64,000 nucleotides of DNA, taken from NCBI GenBank assembly GCA_023446155.1, contig JAEXIT010000001.1:186001-250000 (forward strand), written 5' to 3'. How positions within the stretch are numbered: the stretch's first letter is position 1; every line of letters begins with the position of its first letter. This DNA comes from Bacteroidota bacterium (GTDB lineage: Bacteria; Bacteroidota; Bacteroidia; Flavobacteriales; Flavobacteriaceae). Made by a program: the position numbers and the translations under genes. Positions 43,013 through 51,850 of this stretch are shown piece after piece. Below the pieces are notes generated by a model that saw only the letters and a list, made by a program, of their open reading frames with translations, was not told the DNA's origin and searched no databases.

Positions 43013-43165
43013 TTATTTAGATTTGTCTTTACTTTCTTTAGATTTATCCTCTTTAGGTTTAGCCATATACATATTTTTCAAACTGTTTGAAGGAGGTGGG
43101 CTAGTTCTTCCAGCCATTGGTTCACCAATCTGAGTTTCTTTGTTAATTGATAATTTGTCAGCCAT
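43013..43165 (-). CDS. Small 50-aa protein with GRTSPPPSNSLK motif
   Basis: Too short for standard gene calling; found by reading the minus strand. It starts MADKLSINKETQIGEP, has MAGRTSPPPSNSLKNMYM in the middle and ends in a Lys/Ser-rich tail (KEDKSKESKDKSK). It shares 11 of 12 positions of GRT(S/T)PPPSNSLK with the 41-aa product just upstream, so the two are paralogues, which makes both likely real. Soluble, probably disordered, very basic C-terminus. Co-directional with a two-helix membrane protein. Function unknown. Confidence 0.7.
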   Translation of the reverse strand: MADKLSINKETQIGEPMAGRTSPPPSNSLKNMYMAKPKEDKSKESKDKSK

Positions 43166-43167
43166 GA

Positions 43168-43293
43168 TTATTTGTTTTTTGATGTATTAGGTTTTAGAGA
43201 GTTACTTGGAGGAGGAGTAGTTCTTCCAAGATTTACATTTTGTGATTCTGTTCTTTCTGTTCTTTCAGTATTATTTGTTGGTTTACTGTTCAT
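43168..43293 (-). CDS. Small 41-aa protein with GRTTPPPSNSLK motif
   Basis: Found by reading the minus strand; separated by 2 bases from the 50-aa gene and 14 bases from the membrane-protein gene. It starts MNSKPTNNTERTERTESQ and then has LGRTTPPPSNSLKPNTSKNK. Hydrophilic and Pro/Ser/Thr-rich with no Cys. The duplicated motif is the only recognised feature; no family known to me. Confidence 0.7.
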   Translation of the reverse strand: MNSKPTNNTERTERTESQNVNLGRTTPPPSNSLKPNTSKNK

Positions 43294-43307
43294 AATATTA
43301 TTTTAAA

Positions 43308-43856
43308 TTATTTATTAAAAGTTTCTAACTGATTGTCAGAAATCGGAATTGTTTTCTTTTCTATTTTAGAAATTGTATTTTGATTTTCTTTTTTATTGAT
43401 ATAAAAAAGATTTACTGAAACAAAACTTAAAATTAAGATTATCCCAATTATTAAGCTCCAAATAGATATTTTGTTGAGTATATTAATTATTTTATTTCTT
43501 TGTTCAATTTGTACAAATATTTTGTCAAATTGTTCAGAATCAATTTCTTTTACAATTTGGTCAGAATCTTTTATTGATTTGTAATGGGAATATAAATTAG
43601 ATAGAAGAGTGACTATTAATAATAAAAGGCCAATAATAAATAAAAAGAATAGTTTAAAACTTACTTTATCTATTGTTACAATTTTTTCCAAAAAAGTTAA
43701 TGAAAGGACAATACCTCCAGATGCTAAAATATTTATATATTTTTCAAAATCATCTTGACTTTTATTTTTATTTTCAATTACAGAATTTCTATAATCTTCC
43801 CAACCTTTTGTAAATTCCTCTAGCTTCTTTTTTTTGTCTTTTGTCTTTTTTTTCAT
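43308..43856 (-). CDS. Two-helix membrane protein of a small AT-rich cassette
   Basis: 182 aa from ATG 43856 (MKKKTKDKKKKLEEFTKGWEDYRN). A basic N-terminus, a pair of helices at about 46-100 (INILASGGIVLSLTFLEK; LFFLFIIGLLLLIVTLLSNLY) and a third at about 136-160 (IWSLIIGIILILSFVSVNLF), with a charged segment between. The general shape recalls effector membrane modules such as SLATT proteins, but I cannot assign a family. Very low GC relative to both flanks, pointing to recent acquisition. First gene of the cassette with the two small proteins. Confidence 0.75.
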   Translation of the reverse strand: MKKKTKDKKKKLEEFTKGWEDYRNSVIENKNKSQDDFEKYINILASGGIVLSLTFLEKIVTIDKVSFKLFFLFIIGLLLLIVTLLSNLYSHYKSIKDSDQIVKEIDSEQFDKIFVQIEQRNKIINILNKISIWSLIIGIILILSFVSVNLFYINKKENQNTISKIEKKTIPISDNQLETFNK

Positions 43857-44059
43857 AATTAAAATTAACATTAACAAAAATAAAGAATCATTCAATATTA
43901 TGCTAATCAATTTATTAACATTGAATTTGACTTATTCACAACGAATATTTTATAAGATTTGGAGAATAATACTAGCCTTTAACTTTTTTCGAATTTTAGA
44001 TAAGGTCTTTCGTTTCATTTTGCTAAAAATGGCGTATCTTTAAAGATATACTCTTCGCC

Positions 44060-45595
44060 ATGTTAGTAAAAGTTTTTGGAAGCGCCGTTTTTGGAGTGGA
44101 AGCCACGACCATCACAATTGAAGTCAACATCGATAAAGGAATTGGTTATCATTTGGTTGGATTGCCGGATAATGCGATAAAAGAAAGCAGTTATCGGATT
44201 GCCGCAGCGCTTAAAAATAACGGCTACCAACTACCCGGAAAAAAGATTGTGATCAATATGGCACCGGCCGATTTACGGAAAGAAGGATCGGCCTACGATT
44301 TACCCATTGCTATTGGAATATTGGCTGCATCCGGTCAGATTAACCCCGAAAATACCGATCGTTTTATGATAATGGGCGAATTGTCCCTCGATGGGAGTCT
44401 TTTGCCTATTAGAGGTGCGTTACCCATCGCGATCAAAGCCAAAGAAGAAGGATTTGAAGGCTTGATTCTTCCAAAAGAAAATGCCCGTGAAGCCGCTGTA
44501 GTCGAAGGAATAGCAGTTTATGGAATTGCAAATGTAACCGAAATCATCGATTTTTTTAAAGGTGTTGCCACACCGCAACCGGAAACGGTCGACTTTGATA
44601 AAGAGTTTAGTCAGTTATCGGATGGTTCCGACTTTGATTTTGCCGATGTCAAAGGTCAGGAAAGTATTAAAAGATGTCTGGAAATCGCAGCAGCCGGAGG
44701 TCATAATATCATATTGATCGGTCCACCGGGTTCGGGTAAGACGATGTTAGCGAAACGATTTCCGGGAATTTTACCACCAATGACGATGCAGGAAGCACTG
44801 GAAACGACTAAAATTCATAGTGTCGCGGGTAAGATCAAAGAAAGCGGACTCATCCGGCAACGACCATTTCGATCACCACATCATACGGCTTCTTCGGTTT
44901 CGTTGGTTGGTGGCGGTAGTTATCCGCAACCGGGCGAAATTTCCCTGGCGCATAATGGTGTTTTGTTTTTGGACGAATTACCCGAATTTAAAAGAGAAGT
45001 CCTCGAAGTGTTGCGACAACCGTTGGAAGACCGCGAAGTGACTATTTCGAGGGCGAAATTTACCATAACGTATCCGGCTTCCTTTATGTTGGTGGCGAGT
45101 ATGAATCCTAGTCCGGGTGGTTATTTTAGTAGTCCCGATGCACCAATTGCCTCATCACCGTTGGAAATGCAGCGCTATTTGGGGAAACTATCCGGTCCGC
45201 TGTTGGATCGGATCGATATCCATGTGGAAGTGAATCCGGTGCCGTTTGAAAAATTATCGGATCTCCAACCCGGTGAAAGTAGTGTGATCATACGGAAACG
45301 CGTCACGGCAGCCCGACAAATACAAAACCGACGTTTTGAACATCAGAAAAACATCCATTACAATGCCCAAATGAATACCCGCCAGATTCGGGAGTATTGT
45401 GTTTTGGACGATCAGGCGCTGCAATTATTAAAAAGCGCGATGGAACGTCTCAATTTATCGGCGCGTGCATACGATCGGATCTTAAAAGTCGCCCGTACTA
45501 TTGCTGATCTGGACGGCTCCGAATCGGTACTTCCGGTTCATATTGCGGAAGCGATACAATACCGTAGCCTCGATCGGGAAGGTTGGCTGGGATAG
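44060..45595 (+). CDS. YifB/ComM-family Mg-chelatase-like AAA+ ATPase
   Basis: 511 aa. N-terminal ChlI-type domain (SGSAVFGVEA-like start KVFGSAVFGVEATTI, PADLRKEGSAYDLPIAIGIL), a Walker A GPPGSGKTMLAKRFPGILP, Walker B FLDELPEF, and a C-terminal Mg_chelatase_C part (LNLSARAYDRILKVARTIADL). ComM is a branch-migration helicase acting in recombination of incoming DNA; that role is transferred from the family. Its stop is two bases from the stop of the convergent moaCB gene, with no terminator between. Confidence 0.95.
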   Translation: MLVKVFGSAVFGVEATTITIEVNIDKGIGYHLVGLPDNAIKESSYRIAAALKNNGYQLPGKKIVINMAPADLRKEGSAYDLPIAIGILAASGQINPENTDRFMIMGELSLDGSLLPIRGALPIAIKAKEEGFEGLILPKENAREAAVVEGIAVYGIANVTEIIDFFKGVATPQPETVDFDKEFSQLSDGSDFDFADVKGQESIKRCLEIAAAGGHNIILIGPPGSGKTMLAKRFPGILPPMTMQEALETTKIHSVAGKIKESGLIRQRPFRSPHHTASSVSLVGGGSYPQPGEISLAHNGVLFLDELPEFKREVLEVLRQPLEDREVTISRAKFTITYPASFMLVASMNPSPGGYFSSPDAPIASSPLEMQRYLGKLSGPLLDRIDIHVEVNPVPFEKLSDLQPGESSVIIRKRVTAARQIQNRRFEHQKNIHYNAQMNTRQIREYCVLDDQALQLLKSAMERLNLSARAYDRILKVARTIADLDGSESVLPVHIAEAIQYRSLDREGWLG

Positions 45596-45597
45596 TG

Positions 45598-46506
45598 TTA
45601 ATGTTTCCCGGAATGAATCATTTTAAACAGATGCAATACCTGTGGAAACAGCGCATCCATTGATTCTTTGGCACCGTTTGTAGAACCCGGTAAGCAGATG
45701 ATCAGTGTGTCGCCAATCAGGCCGGCCAGACTCCGGGATAGTATGGAATACGGCATACGATCCTGTCCGTATTGGCGTAGGTATTCTCCGATGCCCGGTA
45801 TTTCACGGTCTAGCATTGGCCGAATGGCTTCTGGTGTAAAGTCCCTTTTGGATAGTCCCGTCCCACCGGTTAACAGAATTAACCCTATATTTTCAGAGAG
45901 GTAGTGACGGATTTGGTTTTGTATCGAATCCACCCCGTCGGGAATAATCGTATAATCCCGGATCGTTACCGGATGCTTTTCCAGTTTTTCGAGAATAGCT
46001 TTACCGGAGGTGTCTTCTTTTTGCCCTTTACTAATGGAATCCGAACAGACTACTACCGCTGTGGCAATCGGATTTTTAAAAGCTTCCCGATACTCCGATT
46101 TACCGCCTGTTTTTTTAGATAATCGTATGCTTTGAATTTCGATTTCCGAATCGATGGGTTTTAGCATATCATAAATAGTAAGCGCAACAACCGATGCGGC
46201 ATGCATGGCTTCGACCTCAACACCGGTTTTATAAATCGTTTTGATTGTGACTTGTATCTTTATTTCAAGATATTCGATGACATAAGAAATCCCGGTATAT
46301 TCAATTGGTATCGGATGGCAATCGGGAATCATGTCGGGTGTTTTTTTGGCTGCAAAAAGTCCGGCCGCTTTGGCCATCTCAAAAACGTCTCCTTTCGGAA
46401 CGGTTTTATTCCGAATTGCAGCTATTGTTTCTATTTTACTGACTTTAACGACTGCCTGAGCTGTGGCGGTTCGCAAGGTATTATTTTTAGGAGTAATATC
46501 TACCAT
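45598..46506 (-). CDS. moaCB: MoaC-MogA/MoaB fusion, bifunctional Moco biosynthesis protein
   Basis: 302 aa. Residues 1-145 are MoaC (KGDVFEMAKAAGLFAAKKTPDMIPDCHPI, TGVEVEAMHAASVVALTIYDM), converting the GTP-derived intermediate to cyclic pyranopterin monophosphate. Residues 148-302 are a MogA/MoaB domain (VVCSDSISKGQKEDTSG, LTGGTGLSKRDFTPEA, CLPGSTNGAKESM), which adenylates molybdopterin before metal insertion. The fusion joins an early and a late step and is known in some Bacteroidota. Last gene of the leftward Moco cluster. Confidence 0.94.
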   Translation of the reverse strand: MVDITPKNNTLRTATAQAVVKVSKIETIAAIRNKTVPKGDVFEMAKAAGLFAAKKTPDMIPDCHPIPIEYTGISYVIEYLEIKIQVTIKTIYKTGVEVEAMHAASVVALTIYDMLKPIDSEIEIQSIRLSKKTGGKSEYREAFKNPIATAVVVCSDSISKGQKEDTSGKAILEKLEKHPVTIRDYTIIPDGVDSIQNQIRHYLSENIGLILLTGGTGLSKRDFTPEAIRPMLDREIPGIGEYLRQYGQDRMPYSILSRSLAGLIGDTLIICLPGSTNGAKESMDALFPQVLHLFKMIHSGKH

Positions 46507-46526
46507 AGTGTATTGGTTTATAGTAA

Positions 46527-46985
46527 TTAAGAGTGCTCAATATGTCGATTGATTTTCCAGCGATAGGATTCGTCTTCAAAAATTTCTTTCCCCCAAATGG
46601 GAACTTCCGCTTTTATACGTTCGACCAGTTCGTTACAAGCTTGTATGGACGCTTCCCGATGTTGGGATGAGGTAAAGACAAAAAAGCACAACTCTCCGGT
46701 AGTAATCCGACCCAGACTGTGATAAACATGCATACAAACCAAATCGTATCGGGCAAAAATAGCTTCCCGTATTTCGGCTATTTTTTGTTCGGCCATTTCG
46801 GTATAGGCTGAAAATTCGATCGCCGTTACCGTTTTACCATTAATCGGATCCTTTCGTACCTGTCCGAGGAAGATGGAATGCCCGCCAATCTCGGTTTTAT
46901 GTTGGTGCCCGGCGATAGTTGCGGCTATTTTTTCCGGAGAAATAGGACCGTCGATAAAGCTGTTTTTAAGTGAAATATTTTTCAT
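46527..46985 (-). CDS. moaE: Molybdopterin synthase catalytic subunit
   Basis: 152 aa. Carries the family blocks FLGQVRKDPINGKTVTAIEFSAY, YHSLGRITTGELCFFV, SSQHREASIQACNELVERIKAEVPIW and KEIFEDESYRW. With MoaD it adds two sulfurs to cyclic pyranopterin monophosphate. Start overlaps the MoeB-like gene by four bases. Confidence 0.95.
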   Translation of the reverse strand: MKNISLKNSFIDGPISPEKIAATIAGHQHKTEIGGHSIFLGQVRKDPINGKTVTAIEFSAYTEMAEQKIAEIREAIFARYDLVCMHVYHSLGRITTGELCFFVFTSSQHREASIQACNELVERIKAEVPIWGKEIFEDESYRWKINRHIEHS

Positions 46986-48049
46986 TTTGCAAATAAGGCG
47001 ATGCCGTTTTTGAGGTTATAGTATTCTTTTTCAGGATAATATTTCTGTACCAGTTGGATGGCTTTTAAACTCCGATGCCCCCTCTGACAGGTAAAGACCA
47101 GTGTATTGGCATCGGCCAGTTGCTCCATATGCTGCTCGAGTACCGGTAAGGGAATTGCGATTACATTAAAACCATTGATTTTAGGTAGTTCGTCTGTATT
47201 TCGGACATCCACCAACACGGTTTTTTTCCGATTAAAAACATTTTTTAAAGTCTCCAGATCATTGATTGAGGTTATCGTTTTGCAACTATAATCATACGAC
47301 TGGTTTAAAATATCGGCCTTTGTCCTCGGTTTGAATACGGTGGTTTTGGATTTGAACCGGAGCAAGTCAGACTGGTAATTCAGACTATTAAAGGTGAATA
47401 ATTGCCCGGAGATGACCGTACCGATGCCGGTGATGATTTTAAGGACTTCATTCGCCTGAAAGTTTCCCATGATTCCGGCCAATATACCAATTACACCGGC
47501 TTCGTTACAGGACGGAACCTGTAATGGATCCGGAATTTGAGGAAAAAGGTCTCTTAAATTGAACGGGTTTTCACCATAATGAAAAACGGATAATTGTCCT
47601 TCAAACCGGAAAATCGCAGCATAGACCAATGGCTTTTGTAGCAAATGACAGACATCATTTAGCAGGTAGCGCGTTGTAAAATTATCCGTACAATCCACAA
47701 CAACGGAGTAGGAGGCAACCAGCTCGAAAACCGTATTCCTATCCAAATGACAGGAGTGAATCTGAATGTGGGTGTCACTATTCAGTTTTGAAAGCTTTTT
47801 TTGTACGACGGCTACTTTCATTTTGCCGATATCCTCTTCGTCGTATAATACCTGACGTTGCAGATTGCTAAGGGAAACCCTATCTGAATCGACCACACCC
47901 AGTTGACCAATACCGGCGGCACAGAGATAGTGTAAAACGGGGCACCCCAGGCCTCCGGCACCCACAACAAGTACCTTCGCGTCGGCTAACTTTTGTTGTG
48001 CGGCAATTCCGAAACCCGGCAAAATAAGCTGTCTGTTATAACGTTCCAT
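46982..48049 (-). CDS. moeB: MoeB-like adenylyltransferase with rhodanese domain
   Basis: 355 aa. ThiF/E1-like domain (YNRQLILPGFG, VVGAGGLGCPVLHYL, DRVSLSNLQRQVLY, DCTDNFTTRYLLND, VPSCNEAGVIG) that adenylates the MoaD C-terminus; a rhodanese domain follows at about 265-355 with active-site loop CQRGHRS, probably supplying sulfur. The two zinc CxxC pairs of E. coli MoeB are absent (NLRDLF replaces CYRCL), a variation also seen in related E1-like proteins. Adjacent moaD and moaE support the Moco assignment over thiamine. Confidence 0.9.
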   Translation of the reverse strand: MERYNRQLILPGFGIAAQQKLADAKVLVVGAGGLGCPVLHYLCAAGIGQLGVVDSDRVSLSNLQRQVLYDEEDIGKMKVAVVQKKLSKLNSDTHIQIHSCHLDRNTVFELVASYSVVVDCTDNFTTRYLLNDVCHLLQKPLVYAAIFRFEGQLSVFHYGENPFNLRDLFPQIPDPLQVPSCNEAGVIGILAGIMGNFQANEVLKIITGIGTVISGQLFTFNSLNYQSDLLRFKSKTTVFKPRTKADILNQSYDYSCKTITSINDLETLKNVFNRKKTVLVDVRNTDELPKINGFNVIAIPLPVLEQHMEQLADANTLVFTCQRGHRSLKAIQLVQKYYPEKEYYNLKNGIALFAK

Positions 48050-48060
48050 AGTATAATGTT

Positions 48061-48288
48061 TTATCCTCCTGAAAAAGGAGGTAGTAAGGCAATTTCAGTG
48101 TTTTCGGTTAGCTGTAACGTTTCGTCCTCATCCATTTGCCGGTCAATAGCAATCTGATAACTCATGGATTGGAGTTCCGGAAAATGCTGGTGTAAGATTG
48201 CTTTAAATGCGCCTAATGATACCGGATAGGTTACCGTAAACGGTTTATTTACGATATCGTTGAGGTTCCCAAATATTTGTATAGCCAT
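48061..48288 (-). CDS. moaD: Molybdopterin synthase sulfur-carrier subunit
   Basis: 75-aa ubiquitin-fold protein (IQIFGNLNDIVNKPF at the start; NTEIALLPPFSGG at the end). The C-terminal Gly-Gly is the site of adenylation and thiocarboxylation. Three bases separate it from mobA and 11 from the MoeB-like gene. Confidence 0.93.
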   Translation of the reverse strand: MAIQIFGNLNDIVNKPFTVTYPVSLGAFKAILHQHFPELQSMSYQIAIDRQMDEDETLQLTENTEIALLPPFSGG

Positions 48289-48291
48289 AGT

Positions 48292-48873
48292 TTATATTCG
48301 TTTACTATTGTTACTAATTTCGTTTTCAACTTTCGACCATTCCTCCGGAGTGTTGATATTGCGAAAATCACCGCTTTCGAAAGGAAAGTCCAGGATGTTA
48401 GTTTTATTTTCGGCTAAAAAATCCATCATTTTTAGTTTGTTGGTCATTAGATTGTATTCGATTTCCGACCGTAATCGAAAGGGATACACACCACATAATG
48501 GTTGTATTTTTCCCTTGTATTCCAATACGTTGATACAATCTTTTATATTATTTCTGAGCAGATATTCGATGGCCTCTGGGCTAACAAAAGGCGTATCGGC
48601 ACTAATAATAAGAACGGTTTCCCCGGCATCTGAAAGTGCCGTATAAATGCCGCCTAAAGGACCTTTATCTCTGATTTTATCCGGAATCACAGTCACACCA
48701 AATGATTTATAATCGGGATGATGGGCGATGATAACTGGGATAATATCCAACTGTTGTAATGTATCCAGTAGGTAGGCAATCATGGGTTTACCGCAAAGGG
48801 ATTTTAGGCCTTTATCTTCTCCCATCCGGGAACTTTTTCCTCCGGAGAGTAAATAGGTTTTTAAGATGGTCAT
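48292..48873 (-). CDS. mobA: Molybdenum cofactor guanylyltransferase
   Basis: 193 aa. Nucleotidyltransferase motif LLSGGKSSRMGEDKGL at residues 8-23, IPDKIRDKGPLGGIYTAL and SADTPFVSPEAIEYL. It attaches GMP to Moco to give the bis-MGD cofactor that NasC/NarB-type nitrate reductases need, which fits the reductase gene in the same series. Confidence 0.94.
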   Translation of the reverse strand: MTILKTYLLSGGKSSRMGEDKGLKSLCGKPMIAYLLDTLQQLDIIPVIIAHHPDYKSFGVTVIPDKIRDKGPLGGIYTALSDAGETVLIISADTPFVSPEAIEYLLRNNIKDCINVLEYKGKIQPLCGVYPFRLRSEIEYNLMTNKLKMMDFLAENKTNILDFPFESGDFRNINTPEEWSKVENEISNNSKRI

Positions 48874-48877
48874 TGGC

Positions 48878-50074
48878 CTATAGTATTAGATCCATTTTGA
48901 TACGGAAAAAAATAACTCCAACTTTTTCGCCGATTTTGAAATCTTCCCGTTCCTCATGTAATACAACAAAGGCATTGGCCTGTGCATAGGCATCCATCTG
49001 GTAGGAGAGTTGCTGATCCAGTATTTTAACCTTGCCGTTTTGTACCAGTGCTTTGAGAAAATGCGTCAGTCCGCTCTTTTTTTGATAAGGATTTATCAAT
49101 TGGGCGTAGTGCTTCGTTTTTGAAAAGATACCGGAAAGTTGTTGTAAAGCCGGTTTGACATAAACATGAAAGCAACTAACCACAGCACTTGGATTTCCGG
49201 GAAGTCCAAACAATAGTGTGGTGTCTTTTTTTCCAAAAAATAAGGGCTTTCCCGGTTTTTGACGTACTTTATAAAAGAATTCGGTCACATTTATTTTTTC
49301 CAATACGGGTTTTACAAAATCATAGTCGCCCACCGAAATCCCACCGGTAAACAGTAATAGATCAACTTTTGCATAATTTTCCGAGACAAATTGATACAAT
49401 TCGGATTCCCGATCATCAATCCACTGGCAAAAGACAACGGGAATTTCCATTTGCTGTAATAAAACTTTTAAAGCGACCGAATTGCTCTCGTAGATTTGTC
49501 CGTTTTGCAATACATTTCCAATCGGGACAAGTTCTTTTCCGGTTATGATAATTCCAACTTTCGGTTTGGGAAAAACAGTCACCGAGTCGATTCCCAGAGT
49601 TGCCAGAAAGCCGATATATTCGGCTGTGAGCAAGCTCCCTTTCACTACAACCCGATCGCCTTTTTGAGTTTGCGTTCCCTTTTTTCGGATATGATCACCA
49701 AGAGAAACGGGCTGTGTCAGTTTTAAAAAACCTTTTTCGACCATAACATTTTCCTGTGGGACAACGGTATTGGCACCAACAGGTATCGGTGCTCCGGTAA
49801 AAATACGAGCCGCTTCTCCCTGATGTAACTCCGGTATTTGCATTTTCCCGGCTTCAATCTCGTAACGCAATTCCAGGGGAACCTTGTTTTGAATATCTTC
49901 ATAGCGAATCGCATAACCGTCCATGGCCGAATTATCAAAAAGCGGCACCGCAACAGGAGCATAGATCGACTCGGCTGCAATAAAATTACAGGCAGTTTCC
50001 AGTGGAATACGAATAGGAGCGAGTGTATGACACTGTTGCTGAATATGGTGTAAAGCTTCTTTTACGGATATCAT
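48878..50074 (-). CDS. moeA: Molybdopterin molybdenumtransferase
   Basis: 398 aa. MoeA domains in order: N-terminal (PVAVPLFDNSAMDGYAIR, RIFTGAPIPVGANTVVPQE), MogA-like central domain (GIIITGKELVPIG, LLFTGGISVGDYDFVK, FGLPGNPSAVVSCFHVYVKP), and the C-terminal beta-barrel. It inserts molybdate into adenylated molybdopterin. Five bases before mobA on the same strand. Confidence 0.96.
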   Translation of the reverse strand: MISVKEALHHIQQQCHTLAPIRIPLETACNFIAAESIYAPVAVPLFDNSAMDGYAIRYEDIQNKVPLELRYEIEAGKMQIPELHQGEAARIFTGAPIPVGANTVVPQENVMVEKGFLKLTQPVSLGDHIRKKGTQTQKGDRVVVKGSLLTAEYIGFLATLGIDSVTVFPKPKVGIIITGKELVPIGNVLQNGQIYESNSVALKVLLQQMEIPVVFCQWIDDRESELYQFVSENYAKVDLLLFTGGISVGDYDFVKPVLEKINVTEFFYKVRQKPGKPLFFGKKDTTLLFGLPGNPSAVVSCFHVYVKPALQQLSGIFSKTKHYAQLINPYQKKSGLTHFLKALVQNGKVKILDQQLSYQMDAYAQANAFVVLHEEREDFKIGEKVGVIFFRIKMDLIL

Positions 50075-50094
50075 CTTTTCGTTTATAAAATGGA

Positions 50095-51072
50095 TTAACC
50101 ACCGATTTTGATCATGCTTCGGTTTTGCAATGTATCCGGGTCGACACGGGTATAATCATCAAATTGACCGCCGAGCATTTTATGTTTTCTCAAAAGGCAC
50201 TGTTCGATCACCGGAACGATATTTTCTCCTTTTCGAAATGTGCCGAGTATATCGAATTCCTCCGCGCCAAACAGGCAGTTTTTCATCTTTCCGTCGGCCG
50301 TTAATCGCATTCGGTTACAGCTACCACAAAAGGAATGACTCAGCGTGGAAATAAAAGAAACCGTACCGGCATGTCCGAAAATCCCAAACTTTGTGTCGGT
50401 ATCATTTTTTCCGTCCCGGAGTTTGAATAATTCATATTGTCGTGAAACGGCTTCCAACACCTGTTGGTTATGAACGACTTTATCCCTATGCCATTCATTT
50501 TTATCAAAGGGCATAAATTCGATAAAGCGCAGATGTACCGATAGACTTTTGGTTAGCGCTATAAAATCGAATACCTCATCGTCGTTAAAACCTTTGATCA
50601 GCACAATATTCAATTTGACATAAATCCCTTGATCAAGAGACATCAGTATATTATTCCATACCTTTTGAAACTGATCTCTTTGGGTTATCTGTAGGAACTT
50701 CATCGGATTAAGGGTGTCGAGACTAATATTAACCGACCGGATTCCGGCATTTTGGAGTACCGTTTTATAACGATCCAATAACACACCATTGGTGGTTAAT
50801 GTTAACTGAACGGGGAGTACCGACAATCGTTCGACTACAGCGGCAAAATCTTTCCGAACCAGGGGTTCTCCTCCGGTCAATCGGATTTTTTTGACACCGA
50901 GGTTTGTGAATACTTCGGCAATGCTAAAAATTTCATCCGTTTGCATCAGTTTTTTGGGAGGTAGTAACGAAATGGACTCCTCCGGCATACAGTACGTACA
51001 ACGGAAATTGCAATTATCGGTTAATGATATCCGCAGATAATCATGGATTCTATGATGGGTGTCTTGTAGCAT
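50095..51072 (-). CDS. moaA: GTP 3',8-cyclase
   Basis: 325-aa radical SAM enzyme for the first Moco step. The SAM-binding cluster CNFRCTYC is at about 17-24 and the second cluster for GTP lies in FCGSCNRMRLTADGKMKNCLFG; the protein ends in Gly-Gly, needed for activity in the family. First Moco gene after the nitrate reductase genes. Confidence 0.97.
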   Translation of the reverse strand: MLQDTHHRIHDYLRISLTDNCNFRCTYCMPEESISLLPPKKLMQTDEIFSIAEVFTNLGVKKIRLTGGEPLVRKDFAAVVERLSVLPVQLTLTTNGVLLDRYKTVLQNAGIRSVNISLDTLNPMKFLQITQRDQFQKVWNNILMSLDQGIYVKLNIVLIKGFNDDEVFDFIALTKSLSVHLRFIEFMPFDKNEWHRDKVVHNQQVLEAVSRQYELFKLRDGKNDTDTKFGIFGHAGTVSFISTLSHSFCGSCNRMRLTADGKMKNCLFGAEEFDILGTFRKGENIVPVIEQCLLRKHKMLGGQFDDYTRVDPDTLQNRSMIKIGG

Positions 51073-51102
51073 TTGTTCGAAGTTAAAGGATGGAAGTACG
51101 GT

Positions 51103-51342
51103 TTAATGTACTTTTTGTGGTAAAAAATACAACCATAGTACGCTTGCCAGAAACAGGACAAAAGAAGCGATAAAAGTACTGTAAGCTACTTCCGGGTGTC
51201 CTTCGAGCGCATTGTTAAGAGCGGTATACAACAGCCATATCTGAAGAAACAGATTGGCGAGTAAAACGGTAATCAGAGCAGACATAATCATGCTTTTTTT
51301 CTGCGGATGGGCCTGCTCCTGTGCGGTTCTGAAAGTACTCAT
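51103..51342 (-). CDS. Small two-helix membrane protein of the nitrate reductase cluster
   Basis: 79 aa, basic N-terminus and two helices (MIMSALITVLLANLFLQIWLLY; STFIASFVLFLASVLWLYFL). Its ATG overlaps the Rieske gene stop by four bases, so it is probably a subunit of, or anchor for, the same electron-transfer complex. Resembles DUF6755, but I cannot confirm. Confidence 0.8.
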   Translation of the reverse strand: MSTFRTAQEQAHPQKKSMIMSALITVLLANLFLQIWLLYTALNNALEGHPEVAYSTFIASFVLFLASVLWLYFLPQKVH

Positions 51343-51839
51343 ACGGTTTCATTTTTAGGATGTTGAACATAAATAGCATTCCCTTCAAAAGTGACGTCCA
51401 GTTTTTTTAAAGGTCTTGGCGGTGGCCCCTGAATAACGTTTCCTGTTTTGACATCAAACCATCCGTTATGGCAGGGACATTCAATAGTTAATGTTCCGGG
51501 TTTATAATATACGGCACAAGACAAATGGGTACATTTTTGCTCATAGGCATAAAATTCACCTTCTTCCGTATGAATCAGGATATAGGGAACCGTATCGTTT
51601 TCCAGAACAAAGGACTTCGTTCCGCCCATCGGAATTTCATTTTTGAAACAGATTTTTTGTTTTTTTTCATTTTTTGGTTCATTAAAGAAAGCAGCTTTTG
51701 CCGCAATAGCGCCGTTACCGATAACCATTCCGCCGGAAACCACGGCGAGTAATTTGGCAAAATCCCTACGGCTTACCTGATTGGCTTCGGGTCTGTTAAT
51801 CGGGAAATCTTTTTTCCAGTGTTTATCCTGATCACTCAT
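51339..51839 (-). CDS. Rieske [2Fe-2S] protein of the nitrate reductase cluster
   Basis: 166 aa. N-terminal twin-Arg-like segment with hydrophobic stretch (VSRRDFAKLLAVVSGGMVIGNGAIAAKAA), then a Rieske fold with ligands CTHLSC and CPCHNGWFD (Cys-x-His and Cys-x-x-His). The Tat-like anchor suggests it faces the periplasm or is membrane-anchored, whereas the reductase has no signal. It probably passes quinol electrons. Confidence 0.92.
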   Translation of the reverse strand: MSDQDKHWKKDFPINRPEANQVSRRDFAKLLAVVSGGMVIGNGAIAAKAAFFNEPKNEKKQKICFKNEIPMGGTKSFVLENDTVPYILIHTEEGEFYAYEQKCTHLSCAVYYKPGTLTIECPCHNGWFDVKTGNVIQGPPPRPLKKLDVTFEGNAIYVQHPKNETV

Positions 51840-51850
51840 TATCGTGTTTT

